Shown in pieces: positions 24,342-33,807 of a stretch of DNA of 64,000 nucleotides. The stretch comes from an uncultured Pelagibacteraceae bacterium (GTDB lineage: Bacteria; Pseudomonadota; Alphaproteobacteria; Pelagibacterales; Pelagibacteraceae): contig CACFSG010000005.1 in assembly GCA_902568875.1 (NCBI GenBank), forward strand, positions 1 to 64,000. The letters run 5' to 3'. The translations under genes and the position numbers were made by a program. The first letter of the stretch is position 1, and each line of letters opens with the position of its first letter. Under the pieces are notes generated by a model, which was given only the letters and a program-made list of their open reading frames with translations, was not told the DNA's origin and did not search any database.

Positions 24342-25799
24342 TTACTTTTTAGCTAATAAATAATATGTCAATGCAGAAATAAAAGCACCAATTATCCAAG
24401 AGTAAGATTGAAGAAACATTAAGTTAGTATTCCAAATTGTAGAAGCAGAAAAAATAAAACCCAAAAATAAAGCGTAGACAGCCTTTATATGCCATCCACC
24501 AGAAAAATAATAAGTACCATTAATTTCTAAGGAATAAATATCTTTATTAATTAAATTACCATTTTTAAGAAAATAATAGTTAGAAATCATAACTCCAAAT
24601 ATTGGACCAAAGAAAGCTCCAAAAGTATCAACAAAAGACAATATTCCAATTTGACTTAAAAATGTTAACCAGAAAATACCAATTAAAAATCCTAAAATTG
24701 CAATTATAATACTTGAACTTTTTAAAGATAGTTTAGATGGCATAAAATTAATTATCGAATATTGTGAAGGAATAAAATTAGCTATCAAATTAGTTGAGGC
24801 TGAAGCAATTATAATAAAAATTAAAACTAAAGTAGAAATAAGTAAACTATCTAATTTTCCAATTATATCAGTAGGATTTGTAAAAATTTTAGATAAATTT
24901 TCAGGATCTTTATTTAAAAAAGCATCTACACCTGAAACAATAAAAACTGCAAAAAAAGAAAAAAATATTAAGTTTAAAATTAAACTTATATTTCCTTTTT
25001 TTAATTCACTTTCATTTTTTACATAACGTGAATAATCACCAAAGCTCAATATAACAATGGAGAAATAAGCAAAAATTGTTCCGGTAACAGTCAATAATGG
25101 TAATAAATTGTTTGCATTAACAAAATTTCCTAAATCTAATATGTTAACAAAAGCTTTTAACGTAAGTTTGACATCACTTAATAATACTGCAAAAAAGAAT
25201 ATTATCATTCCCATATAAACTGTAATTGCTGAAATTTTTATTAATTGTTTATTAAAATTCATTCCTACGCTAAATAAAAATGCTTGAAAAATAATTGCAG
25301 CTATAATTGAAAACCAATCAATAATATTCAAACCTAAAATAAAAATTAAAAAAATATTTTGATCTAAAAATGTATTATCATAAGAAAATAATAATACTCT
25401 TATTAAAAAACTGATAGCTTTTGATAAAAAATATGTCTGAATACCAAACATAAAAATTCCTACTAAACCTCTAACTAAACCAAAATATTTAGCACCACTC
25501 ACACCTAAAGAAGATCTTAATAAAACAACAAAAGGTAATCCAAATTTTTGAGATGGCTTACCAATTAAATTTGAAAAAAAATAAACTAATAAAGATCCTA
25601 AAATTGTTCCAAAAAAAACTACAAATGCATTAAGATCATAAATAACATAAAGAGAAGCAATAAGTGAAAAACCAATTATACTTTGAATGTTTACTCCCCA
25701 AAAATAAAATAAATTTTTCCAATTCCAATTTTTATTATTTGGATTTACAGATACAAGATCCCAATTAATTAATGAATTTTTTACTTTTTGTTGATTCAC
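24342..25799 (-). CDS. NCS1-family permease (cytosine/purine/allantoin-type)
   Basis: ORF; 12-TM, FGDYSRYVKN and GVMISNYYFLKNG motifs. Confidence 0.85.
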   Translation of the reverse strand: MNQQKVKNSLINWDLVSVNPNNKNWNWKNLFYFWGVNIQSIIGFSLIASLYVIYDLNAFVVFFGTILGSLLVYFFSNLIGKPSQKFGLPFVVLLRSSLGVSGAKYFGLVRGLVGIFMFGIQTYFLSKAISFLIRVLLFSYDNTFLDQNIFLIFILGLNIIDWFSIIAAIIFQAFLFSVGMNFNKQLIKISAITVYMGMIIFFFAVLLSDVKLTLKAFVNILDLGNFVNANNLLPLLTVTGTIFAYFSIVILSFGDYSRYVKNESELKKGNISLILNLIFFSFFAVFIVSGVDAFLNKDPENLSKIFTNPTDIIGKLDSLLISTLVLIFIIIASASTNLIANFIPSQYSIINFMPSKLSLKSSSIIIAILGFLIGIFWLTFLSQIGILSFVDTFGAFFGPIFGVMISNYYFLKNGNLINKDIYSLEINGTYYFSGGWHIKAVYALFLGFIFSASTIWNTNLMFLQSYSWIIGAFISALTYYLLAKK

Positions 25800-25824
25800 T
25801 TAGATAATATAAAGCTTATATTTT

Positions 25825-27159
25825 CTACTGTCCATATAAGAGAGACGGTAACCAAAGTGCAATCTTAGGAAATACAACAATTAAGATTAATCCTATTATT
25901 TGTAAGACCATAAATTGCATCATACCCATATAAATATCTTTAAGATCCCATTCTGGTACTACACCTTTTAAAAAATATGCAGAAAGTGCTACTGGAGGTG
26001 ACAGCCAGGCGGTTTGTAAATTTACAGCTACTAATATTGCAAACCAAGTTAAATTAAATCCTAAAGCTTCTACCAATGGTAAAATTATTGGAATTATAAT
26101 CATAACAATTGGTACCCATTCCAATGGCCAACCTAACAAAAATATCATCACCATTATCATTGCAAGAATTAGATATTTATTCATTTCTAAACCTAATAAA
26201 AATTCTGTAAGCAATGTTGGTGTTCCTAATCTTGCAAAAACTGCTCCAAAGAAATTTGAGGCTGCAACTAAAACCATTATTAAAGCTGTAATTTCTAAAG
26301 TTTTTACTAAAGCTTCTTGAAGTTTTGGTAGTGTTAATTTTTTATAAGCTAAAGATAATAAAAGTGCACCCATTGCTCCACAACCTGCTGCTTCTGTTGG
26401 TGTTGCAAATCCAAATAAAATACTACCTAATGCGGCAAAAACTAAAGCTGCTGGTGGTACCAAGCCTAAAAAAAACTCTATTATAACATCTTTCATACTT
26501 GCTGCTCTCATATCTTCTGGTAACACCGGACCTAACTTAGGATTAATCATACATCTTATTGTTGTATAAGCTGCGTATAAAGTTGCTAAAAGAATTCCGG
26601 GAAAAATTGCAGCAGCAAATAAATCTATTACTGGTATTTCCATGATTGGACCCATAACAACAAGCATAATGCTTGGTGGAATTAAAATTCCTAAAGTACC
26701 ACCTGCTGTAATTGTTCCAGCTGCAAGTCTCACATCATATCCTGATTTATTCATAGATTTTGCTGCCATAATTCCAAGGATAGTAACTGAAGCACCAACA
26801 ATTCCTGTTGCTGCAGCAAAAATTACAGAAACAAATAAAACTGCATAATATAAAGAACCTCTAACTTTAGACAACATTAATTGAAAAGCTGAAAATAATC
26901 TTTCCATTAATCCAGCTTGCTCCATCATAATGCCCATAAAGACAAAGAGCGGAACAGCTGCGAGAGTTTGTTCGGTCATTACCATAGAAAATTGGAGAGT
27001 CATTAAATAGAAAACCAGTTTTCCAAAACCTAAATAGCCAAAAACAAAACCTAAAAAAATTAATGTAAATGAAATTGGAAAACCAACAAATATTGCAAAA
27101 AGCATTACTCCAACTAAGATGAATCCTAAAATTGCAGGATCTATAAATTCAGCTATCAT
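25825..27159 (-). CDS. dctM: TRAP transporter large permease DctM
   Basis: ORF; LGILIPPSIMLVVMGP, TPTEAAGCGA. Confidence 0.93.
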   Translation of the reverse strand: MIAEFIDPAILGFILVGVMLFAIFVGFPISFTLIFLGFVFGYLGFGKLVFYLMTLQFSMVMTEQTLAAVPLFVFMGIMMEQAGLMERLFSAFQLMLSKVRGSLYYAVLFVSVIFAAATGIVGASVTILGIMAAKSMNKSGYDVRLAAGTITAGGTLGILIPPSIMLVVMGPIMEIPVIDLFAAAIFPGILLATLYAAYTTIRCMINPKLGPVLPEDMRAASMKDVIIEFFLGLVPPAALVFAALGSILFGFATPTEAAGCGAMGALLLSLAYKKLTLPKLQEALVKTLEITALIMVLVAASNFFGAVFARLGTPTLLTEFLLGLEMNKYLILAMIMVMIFLLGWPLEWVPIVMIIIPIILPLVEALGFNLTWFAILVAVNLQTAWLSPPVALSAYFLKGVVPEWDLKDIYMGMMQFMVLQIIGLILIVVFPKIALWLPSLLYGQ

Positions 27160-27770
27160 TTAGTTTCTCCTGGCCACTCGCCTTTTTTTGCAGCCCAATA
27201 ACTTTTTAATAATTCTGAAAAACCTTGAATAAGTAAAAATATTATTCCAATTAATAGACAAGTTTTTATAGGCCACATAAAAGGCATCCATGTTGTATCC
27301 ATGCCTCTTTCACCTCTTCTAATTGACTCTTCTACAAATCCAATTGTCATATAAAGAAAAACGATCAAACCTGGAAAATAAAATAATATATATAACCAAA
27401 AATCTATTAAACCTTGTGTTTTAATTTTAAAATTTCTGTATAAAAAATCTGCTCTGATGTGAACTCCTCTAGAAAGAGCATAACCTGCTCCCAACATAAA
27501 TAAAGCTCCGTAAAGGAAACGGCTTATATCATAAGCCCAAATTGTTGGTGCTAAAAATAATTTTCTTGCAAAAACTTCATAAGTCATTGCGAATATTAAT
27601 GGTATTAATATCCAGCAAACTATGTTGCCAATCCACTTACTAAACTTGTCAATTTTTATTATAGATTTTGCCATCCATGATGGCATATCTTCTGGCATTT
27701 TACCTGAACCACCTCGCCTTTCGGCTATCATTTCATCAGATATATCTAATTTTGTTGGTTCGTCTGCCAT
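27156..27770 (-). CDS. dctQ: TRAP transporter small permease DctQ
   Basis: ORF; 4-TM, between dctM and dctP. Confidence 0.92.
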   Translation of the reverse strand: MADEPTKLDISDEMIAERRGGSGKMPEDMPSWMAKSIIKIDKFSKWIGNIVCWILIPLIFAMTYEVFARKLFLAPTIWAYDISRFLYGALFMLGAGYALSRGVHIRADFLYRNFKIKTQGLIDFWLYILFYFPGLIVFLYMTIGFVEESIRRGERGMDTTWMPFMWPIKTCLLIGIIFLLIQGFSELLKSYWAAKKGEWPGETK

Positions 27771-27790
27771 AAATTTTAGTTAAAAAAACT

Positions 27791-27815
27791 AGAGCGGACT
27801 ATAAAAGTCCGCTCT
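27791..27815 (-). terminator. Intrinsic-terminator-like hairpin between dctP and dctQM
   Basis: Perfect 10-bp inverted repeat AGAGCGGACT-ataaa-AGTCCGCTCT followed on minus strand by AGTTTTTTT. Confidence 0.8.
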
Positions 27816-27836
27816 AATAAAATGATTAATTACTGA

Positions 27837-28931
27837 TTACTTTAATGTTGCTGCGTGAGCCATTCCTAGCTTCGCATTAGACATTTGAGCACCACTCCAG
27901 AAAGGAACTGCAACATCAGCAAATTCTTTCATAGAATCCCAAACTTCTTTGAAGAATGCATTTTTAGCAGCGTTTGTTTCCAAACTTTTCTTAGCTGCAG
28001 CCATATATTCTGTGAAATAATCAGAAGGAGTATCTTCTAATTTAACTCCATGCTTAGTAGTTAACTCTCTTAAAGCTTTACCGTTTTCATAGATTCTGTA
28101 GCTTAAAGATTTTGCTAATGAAGCATTAGCAGCAACTTCAAGAGACTTCTTCTCATGAGCACTCATAGCTTTATAAGTTTTTCCAGTAATGTAAAAGTCA
28201 GCATTTACCACTACTTGGTGTAATCCTTGTAGATAATAGTGCTTTAATACTTTTTGAAAACCAAATGTTAAATCTGGTTTTGGACAACACCACTCAGCAG
28301 CATCGATAGTTCCTGCTTCAAGAGCTGGAAGAATATCTCCACCCCCCATAGCAACAGAAGCTACACCGATATCTTTATAAGTTTGTCCTGGAATTCCTGG
28401 AGGAGTTCTGAATTTATATTTTCTAAAGTCAGCCATAGTCTTAATTGGTTTTGGAAACCAACCTAAAGCCTCTGGTCCAACTGGTTGAATCATAAATCCT
28501 TTGATATCTCTTCCCATTTCTTTCCATAATCTATCGTATAGTTCTTTTCCACCACCATACTGAAACCATGATAAGAATGCGATGTTATCAATACCAACCC
28601 CACCACCTGCTACTGGCGAACCAAATAACATAGCTGCAGGATGATCACCTGACCAATAGTGTGTCCAAGCAAATCCGCAATCAATTAACCCTTTGTCAAC
28701 TGCGTCTAGAGTTTCTTTTACTCCAACAACAGCGCCTGCAGGTAAAATTTCGAATTTTAGTGAACCACCTGTTAAAGCAGTTACTGTATCAGTAAAGTCC
28801 TTCAACATCTTAACTTCATCAGCTTTAGTGTTAAGAACAGTCTGACATTTTAGTGTTTTTGCAGCATTAGCACTAGATGCAAATCCAAGTACTAAAACAG
28901 TTGCAAATAACATTGAAATGATTTTTTTCAT
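27837..28931 (-). CDS. dctP: TRAP transporter periplasmic solute-binding protein DctP (TakP-like)
   Basis: ORF; signal peptide; ALEAGTIDAAEW motif. Confidence 0.92.
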   Translation of the reverse strand: MKKIISMLFATVLVLGFASSANAAKTLKCQTVLNTKADEVKMLKDFTDTVTALTGGSLKFEILPAGAVVGVKETLDAVDKGLIDCGFAWTHYWSGDHPAAMLFGSPVAGGGVGIDNIAFLSWFQYGGGKELYDRLWKEMGRDIKGFMIQPVGPEALGWFPKPIKTMADFRKYKFRTPPGIPGQTYKDIGVASVAMGGGDILPALEAGTIDAAEWCCPKPDLTFGFQKVLKHYYLQGLHQVVVNADFYITGKTYKAMSAHEKKSLEVAANASLAKSLSYRIYENGKALRELTTKHGVKLEDTPSDYFTEYMAAAKKSLETNAAKNAFFKEVWDSMKEFADVAVPFWSGAQMSNAKLGMAHAATLK

Positions 28932-29064
28932 TATTTTCCTCTTTGTTAGTTAAATTTAACCAGCGCATACAATCAGAAAAATAAAGATGGCACAAGTGAC
29001 AATTGATTAATATGAGTGTAAACAACATTAATTAACATTTATTAAAAAAACTATTCAACTAGAA

Positions 29065-30681
29065 ATGGAAAATTTTGATTTTATTATAATTGGAGCAGGA
29101 TCAGCTGGATGTGTTTTAGCTAATAGACTCTCTCAAAATCCAAAAAATAAAATTTTACTTTTAGAAGCAGGAGGAAAAGATAACAATCCATGGATTCATA
29201 TTCCAGTTGGTTATTTTAAAACCATGCATAATCCTAAAGTTGACTGGTGTTTTAAAACTGAACCTGATGAAACCATGAACAATAGATCAATAAGATATCC
29301 AAGAGGAAAAACATTAGGTGGAAGCTCTTCAATTAATGGGCTTTTATGGATTAGAGGTCAAAAAGAAGATTACGATATATGGAGACAATTAGGTAATACA
29401 GGTTGGGGTTGGGATGATGTTTTGCCATATTTTCTTAAGTCAGAAAATAATGAGTTAGGAAAAAGTGAATTTCATAATGACAGTGGGCCAATTACTGTTG
29501 CAAATAAAAAGATAAATTTAAAATTACTAGAAGAATTTAAAAATGCTGCTGAAGAATATGGGATTCCTAAAACAATTGATTTTAATACAGGTGATAATTT
29601 TGGAATTGGATTTTTTCAATTTACTACAAGTTTTAATAAAGTTGGATTAAAGTTAAGATGTAGTGCTGCTAAAGGTTATTTAAATCCAGTAAAAAAAAGA
29701 TCTAATTTAAAAATTGAAGTAAATGCCCATGTACAAAAAATAAATTTTGAAGGAAAAAAAGCTACAGGAGTCAGTTATTATATTGGTGATAAACTAAATA
29801 CAGTAAGTGCTAACAAAGAAGTAATTTTATCTGCTGGCTCAATTGGTTCTCCGCATATTTTACAAGTCTCTGGTATTGGCGATAGTAATAAACTTAAAAA
29901 CCTTGGAATAGAAGTTATCCATGAAGCAAAAGGTGTTGGTAAAAATTTACAGGATCATCTTATGTTTAGACCAGTTTATAAAGTGAAAAATTTAAAATCT
30001 TTAAATAGAAAAGTTGAAAGTTTGTTTGGAAGATTTTTAATGGGACTTGAATATATTTTTAATCAAAGTGGTCCTGTAACTATGGGTGCTAGCCAAGTAT
30101 GTGGTTTTGTTAAAAGTGATCCATCTAGAGCTACACCAAATTTACAATTTCACGTATCCCCTGTTAGCACAGACATACTAGGTGTAACTCCAATGCATGA
30201 TTTTGAAGGGATTACTCCAACAGTTGCAAATATAAGACCTACCAGTAGAGGTGAAATAAACATAGTAAGTAATGACAGTAGAATTTATCCTAAAATAAAG
30301 ATGAACTATCTTTCTACTGATGAAGATAGGAAGGTTGCAGCTCAAGGTTTAAAAATAGTTAGAAAAATAATGCTAGAAACTGAAACATTTAAAAAATATG
30401 AACCTGAAGAATATAGACCAGGAGTTCATATTACAGATGATGAAGAATTGGTTAAAGCAGGTAGTGATTATGCTCAAACAATATTTCATCCTGTTGGAAC
30501 TTGTAAAATGGGAAAAGATGAAAATTCCGTTGTTAATGAAAAACTTAAAGTTCATGAAATAGAAAATCTTAGAGTAGTGGATGCTTCTATAATGCCAAAT
30601 ATCACATCTGGAAATACTAATGCACCTACTATAATGATTGCAGAAAAAGCATCAGACATGATATTAAAAGATAGTAAGTAA
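29065..30681 (+). CDS. GMC-family FAD oxidoreductase (choline dehydrogenase-like)
   Basis: ORF; FIIIGAGSAGCVLANRLS, GKTLGGSSSINGLLWIRGQKEDYD, TIFHPVGTCKMG. Confidence 0.92.
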   Translation: MENFDFIIIGAGSAGCVLANRLSQNPKNKILLLEAGGKDNNPWIHIPVGYFKTMHNPKVDWCFKTEPDETMNNRSIRYPRGKTLGGSSSINGLLWIRGQKEDYDIWRQLGNTGWGWDDVLPYFLKSENNELGKSEFHNDSGPITVANKKINLKLLEEFKNAAEEYGIPKTIDFNTGDNFGIGFFQFTTSFNKVGLKLRCSAAKGYLNPVKKRSNLKIEVNAHVQKINFEGKKATGVSYYIGDKLNTVSANKEVILSAGSIGSPHILQVSGIGDSNKLKNLGIEVIHEAKGVGKNLQDHLMFRPVYKVKNLKSLNRKVESLFGRFLMGLEYIFNQSGPVTMGASQVCGFVKSDPSRATPNLQFHVSPVSTDILGVTPMHDFEGITPTVANIRPTSRGEINIVSNDSRIYPKIKMNYLSTDEDRKVAAQGLKIVRKIMLETETFKKYEPEEYRPGVHITDDEELVKAGSDYAQTIFHPVGTCKMGKDENSVVNEKLKVHEIENLRVVDASIMPNITSGNTNAPTIMIAEKASDMILKDSK

Positions 30682-31256
30682 TGAATGAACAAATAATTAT
30701 ATTTTCTCAAATTGTACTTATCGACCTAGTCTTAGCTGGAGATAATGCAATTATAATAGGAATGGTTGCATCAAAATTTCCTGTTGAACAAAGAAAAAAA
30801 ATTATTTTTTGGGGTATTGGTGGAGCAGTAATACTAAGAATAATCTTAACTTTATTAACTGCTTATTTATTACAAATTACCGGTTTAAGATTACTTGGTG
30901 GATTACTTCTACTTTATATAGTTTACAAACTATATGTAGATGTCATCAAAGGTTCAGATCACAAAGACGATATTAAAGTAGATAATTCAAATTTTTACAA
31001 AGCTATTTGGACAATTTTATTAGCTGATTTTACTATGAGTTTAGACAATGTTTTAGGTGTTGCTGGAGCTGCTGGAGATCATTATGGATTATTAGTTTTT
31101 GGTTTGATTTTATCAATTGCCTTAATGGCAACTGCTGCAACATTAATATCCAATTGGATAAAAAAATATAAATGGATTGCATGGGCAGGTTTATTGGCAA
31201 TATTAATAGTTGCTATTGAATTGATTTACACAGATATTAAAATATTATTTTTATAA
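30681..31256 (+). CDS. TerC/YjbE family integral membrane protein
   Basis: ORF; LAGDNAIIIG and DFTMSLDNVLGVAG motifs. Confidence 0.9.
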   Translation: MNEQIIIFSQIVLIDLVLAGDNAIIIGMVASKFPVEQRKKIIFWGIGGAVILRIILTLLTAYLLQITGLRLLGGLLLLYIVYKLYVDVIKGSDHKDDIKVDNSNFYKAIWTILLADFTMSLDNVLGVAGAAGDHYGLLVFGLILSIALMATAATLISNWIKKYKWIAWAGLLAILIVAIELIYTDIKILFL

Positions 31257-32023
31257 TGTATTTAAAAAATTATAACCTTAAAAATAAAACCGCAGTTGTA
31301 ACTGGTGCCGGTAAAGGTCTTGGACGAGCTTGTGCGATTGCTCTTGCTGAAGCAGGTGCTAATCTTGTTATAATTAGTAGAACTAAAAAAGATTTAGACG
31401 AAGTTTCGAGAAAAATTAAAAGGCTTAAATCTAAATGTAAGTCATACGTTTGTGATATTACAAACTACAATGAAATTAAAAAAATCATAAATAAACAAAC
31501 TAAAATAGATATTTTAATTAATAATGCTGGCAATAACATTCCCGAACATTTCACAAAAGTAAAAACTAAAGATATGGAATATCTAGTTAAGATCAATACC
31601 ATGGCAACTTTTAATATTGCTCAATTGTGTGCTCTTAAAATGATAGAATCTAAAAATCGTAAAAAAATTGGTGGTGCAATAGTAAATATGTCTTCACAAA
31701 TGGGTCATGTAGGTGGCCCTATTAGAAGCGTTTATAACATGACAAAATTTGGTTTAGAAGGTCTAACAAAAGGAATGTCCATTGATCTAGCAAAATATAA
31801 TATAAGAGTAAACACCGTATGCCCAACATTTGTTGTAACACCGATGACTAGCAAATTCTTAAAAAGTAAAAAATTCAAAAAAGAAGTTTTAGGAAATATT
31901 TTGCTTGGAAGATTTGCTGAGCTATCTGATGTAGCTTCAGCGGCTGTCTTTCTAGTATCTGATGCTGCTTCAATGATCACTGGAACTTCATTATTGGTTG
32001 ATGGTGGATGGACTGCAAAATAA
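31256..32023 (+). CDS. Short-chain dehydrogenase/reductase
   Basis: ORF; TGAGKGLGRA, NNAGNN, YNMTK, DGG. Confidence 0.93.
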   Translation: MYLKNYNLKNKTAVVTGAGKGLGRACAIALAEAGANLVIISRTKKDLDEVSRKIKRLKSKCKSYVCDITNYNEIKKIINKQTKIDILINNAGNNIPEHFTKVKTKDMEYLVKINTMATFNIAQLCALKMIESKNRKKIGGAIVNMSSQMGHVGGPIRSVYNMTKFGLEGLTKGMSIDLAKYNIRVNTVCPTFVVTPMTSKFLKSKKFKKEVLGNILLGRFAELSDVASAAVFLVSDAASMITGTSLLVDGGWTAK

Positions 32024-32811
32024 TTTCTAGATTATTTTTAATAATCATCATTTTTACAACAACTCAATTAAATGCTATTGAATTTAAAGGTAAATTTCTC
32101 CAAGGTCATTTTATTCTTGGGATCACAGATCCAGCTGCAAAAATTATTATTGATAAAAAAAATGTTAAAGTTTCTAATGATGGTTATTTTGTATTTGGCA
32201 TTGATAGAGATAGAAAATTTGATTTAACAATCACAAAAATTATTGATGGAAAAAAAGAAAAAATAATTAAGAAAGTTTTAAAAAGAAAATACAATATTCA
32301 AAGAATAGATGGTTTAGAAGAAAGTAAAGTAACCCCTCCAGAATCTGTTTATAAAAGGATAAAAGAAGAAAATAATAGAATTGGTGAAGCAAGAGCAATT
32401 AATTCCGACTTACTTTTTTTTAAAGATCAATTCATTATGCCCGTTGAGGGAATAATAAGTGGTGTTTATGGAAGTCAAAGAATTCTAAATGGTAAACCTA
32501 AATGGCCTCATTACGGAATTGATATTGCTGCAAAACAAGGAACTATGATTAAATCATCTGGTTCAGGAATAGTCACAATGGCAGAAGACGATCTTTATTA
32601 TACTGGAGGAACAATAATTATGGATCATGGTCATGGCATCTCAACTATTTATTCACATCTTGAAAATGTAATGGTGTCTGTAGGAGATAAAATTAATCAA
32701 GGAGATATCATTGGAACAGTTGGTTCCACAGGAAGATCAACAGGCCCGCATCTAGATTTTAGAGTAAATTGGTTTCAGACTAGACTAGATCCAATGTCCG
32801 TATTAAACTAA
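32008..32811 (+). CDS. M23-family (LytM) peptidase, exported
   Basis: ORF; HYGIDIAAKQGT, DHGHGISTIYSHL, TGRSTGPHLDFRV. Confidence 0.9.
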   Translation: MDCKIISRLFLIIIIFTTTQLNAIEFKGKFLQGHFILGITDPAAKIIIDKKNVKVSNDGYFVFGIDRDRKFDLTITKIIDGKKEKIIKKVLKRKYNIQRIDGLEESKVTPPESVYKRIKEENNRIGEARAINSDLLFFKDQFIMPVEGIISGVYGSQRILNGKPKWPHYGIDIAAKQGTMIKSSGSGIVTMAEDDLYYTGGTIIMDHGHGISTIYSHLENVMVSVGDKINQGDIIGTVGSTGRSTGPHLDFRVNWFQTRLDPMSVLN

Positions 32812-32816
32812 AAAAA

Positions 32817-33590
32817 ATGAAAACTCTTATAGAAAAAACTTCAGATAAACTAGTTAAAGCATTCCTTAAAAATAAAATTATTGCCCCCATCCCATCAAGA
32901 TTTACAAAAAAAATAAAAGAAGCTCAAAAATTAAGAAAATTATGTGAAAGTAAAATTAAAGAACCTGTAGTGGGGTTTAAAGCAGCTGGAACAGGAATTC
33001 CTGTTATAAAAAAATTAAAAGAAAAAGAACCTTTTTATGCATCAATATATAAAAGAAATGTTTTAAAAAGTGGAAAGAGAGTGAAAATTAATAAGTCAAC
33101 TTTAGGAATTGAGCTTGAAGTTTATTATCAAATTAAAAAATCATTCTTTTCATCAAAAGGTTCGATTACCATGAAAAACATATCCAAATATATTTCTCAT
33201 ATGGGTACATGCATCGAAGTAGTGGGTTATAGACAAAGAAAAAAAGGTATTACTTCTTTTGGTGATTTATGTAGTGATTTTGGTGCAAATGTAAAATTTT
33301 TAGTAGGACAAAAGAAAAAATATAAAAGAATTAATATAGGTAATTTAAAAACAAATATTGCTAACAAAAAAATTAATCAAAGTGTCAATGGAAACACTAA
33401 AACAGTTTATATAAACCCATTAAACTCTTTAAGATTTGTCTTAAATAAAGTTAAAAAAGATAAAATAAATTTGAATAAAAACTTTTTGGTATTTACTGGT
33501 TCTACTGTAGGTGTGGTTCCAATAAAAAGTAAAGGCCTTTATACGGGTAAAATTGATAAATTAGGCTCTGCTAAAGCAATTATTAATTAA
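32817..33590 (+). CDS. 2-keto-4-pentenoate hydratase/4-oxalocrotonate decarboxylase family protein
   Basis: ORF; VVGFKAAGTG, FTGSTVGVVPIKSKG. Confidence 0.75.
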   Translation: MKTLIEKTSDKLVKAFLKNKIIAPIPSRFTKKIKEAQKLRKLCESKIKEPVVGFKAAGTGIPVIKKLKEKEPFYASIYKRNVLKSGKRVKINKSTLGIELEVYYQIKKSFFSSKGSITMKNISKYISHMGTCIEVVGYRQRKKGITSFGDLCSDFGANVKFLVGQKKKYKRINIGNLKTNIANKKINQSVNGNTKTVYINPLNSLRFVLNKVKKDKINLNKNFLVFTGSTVGVVPIKSKGLYTGKIDKLGSAKAIIN

Positions 33591-33628
33591 TATATTGTTT
33601 TTAAGTTTATTCTTTGCTATATTTAATT

Positions 33629-33680
33629 AAGCGCTGATTTATTTCAAATTGCGAGCGCTTTATAAATCCTGCTAAAGCGA
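33629..33680 (+). ncRNA. SAM-II riboswitch aptamer
   Basis: AAGCGCTGATTTA...TTGCGAGCGCTTTATAAATCCTGCTAAAGCG: 7-bp P1 (AAGCGCT/AGCGCTT) plus CGCTGATTTA and GCTAAA SAM-II hallmarks, upstream of a methionine-cycle gene. Confidence 0.85.
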
Positions 33681-33697
33681 TACTCTTAATAGTGTGA

Positions 33698-33725
33698 CCA
33701 CCGCTTTAGCCGGTGGTTTTTTTTT
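33698..33725 (+). terminator. Riboswitch expression-platform terminator
   Basis: CCACCG-ctttagc-CGGTGG followed by 9 T. Confidence 0.88.
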
Positions 33726-33749
33726 GGAAATAATTTTCAATCAAAGATC

Positions 33750-33801
33750 GGGTATTTAACCATATTGTGCACCTGACATTTGTCGAAGCACTAAAAAGGA
33801 G
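33750..33801 (+). ncRNA. SAM-V riboswitch aptamer adjoining the bhmT Shine-Dalgarno
   Basis: GGTATTTAACCATATTGTGCACCTGACATTTGTCGAAGCACTAAAAAGGAG; GTGC/GCAC pairing, GCACTAAAAAGGAG next to the ATG at 33808. Confidence 0.8.
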
Positions 33802-33807
33802 AGTAAA

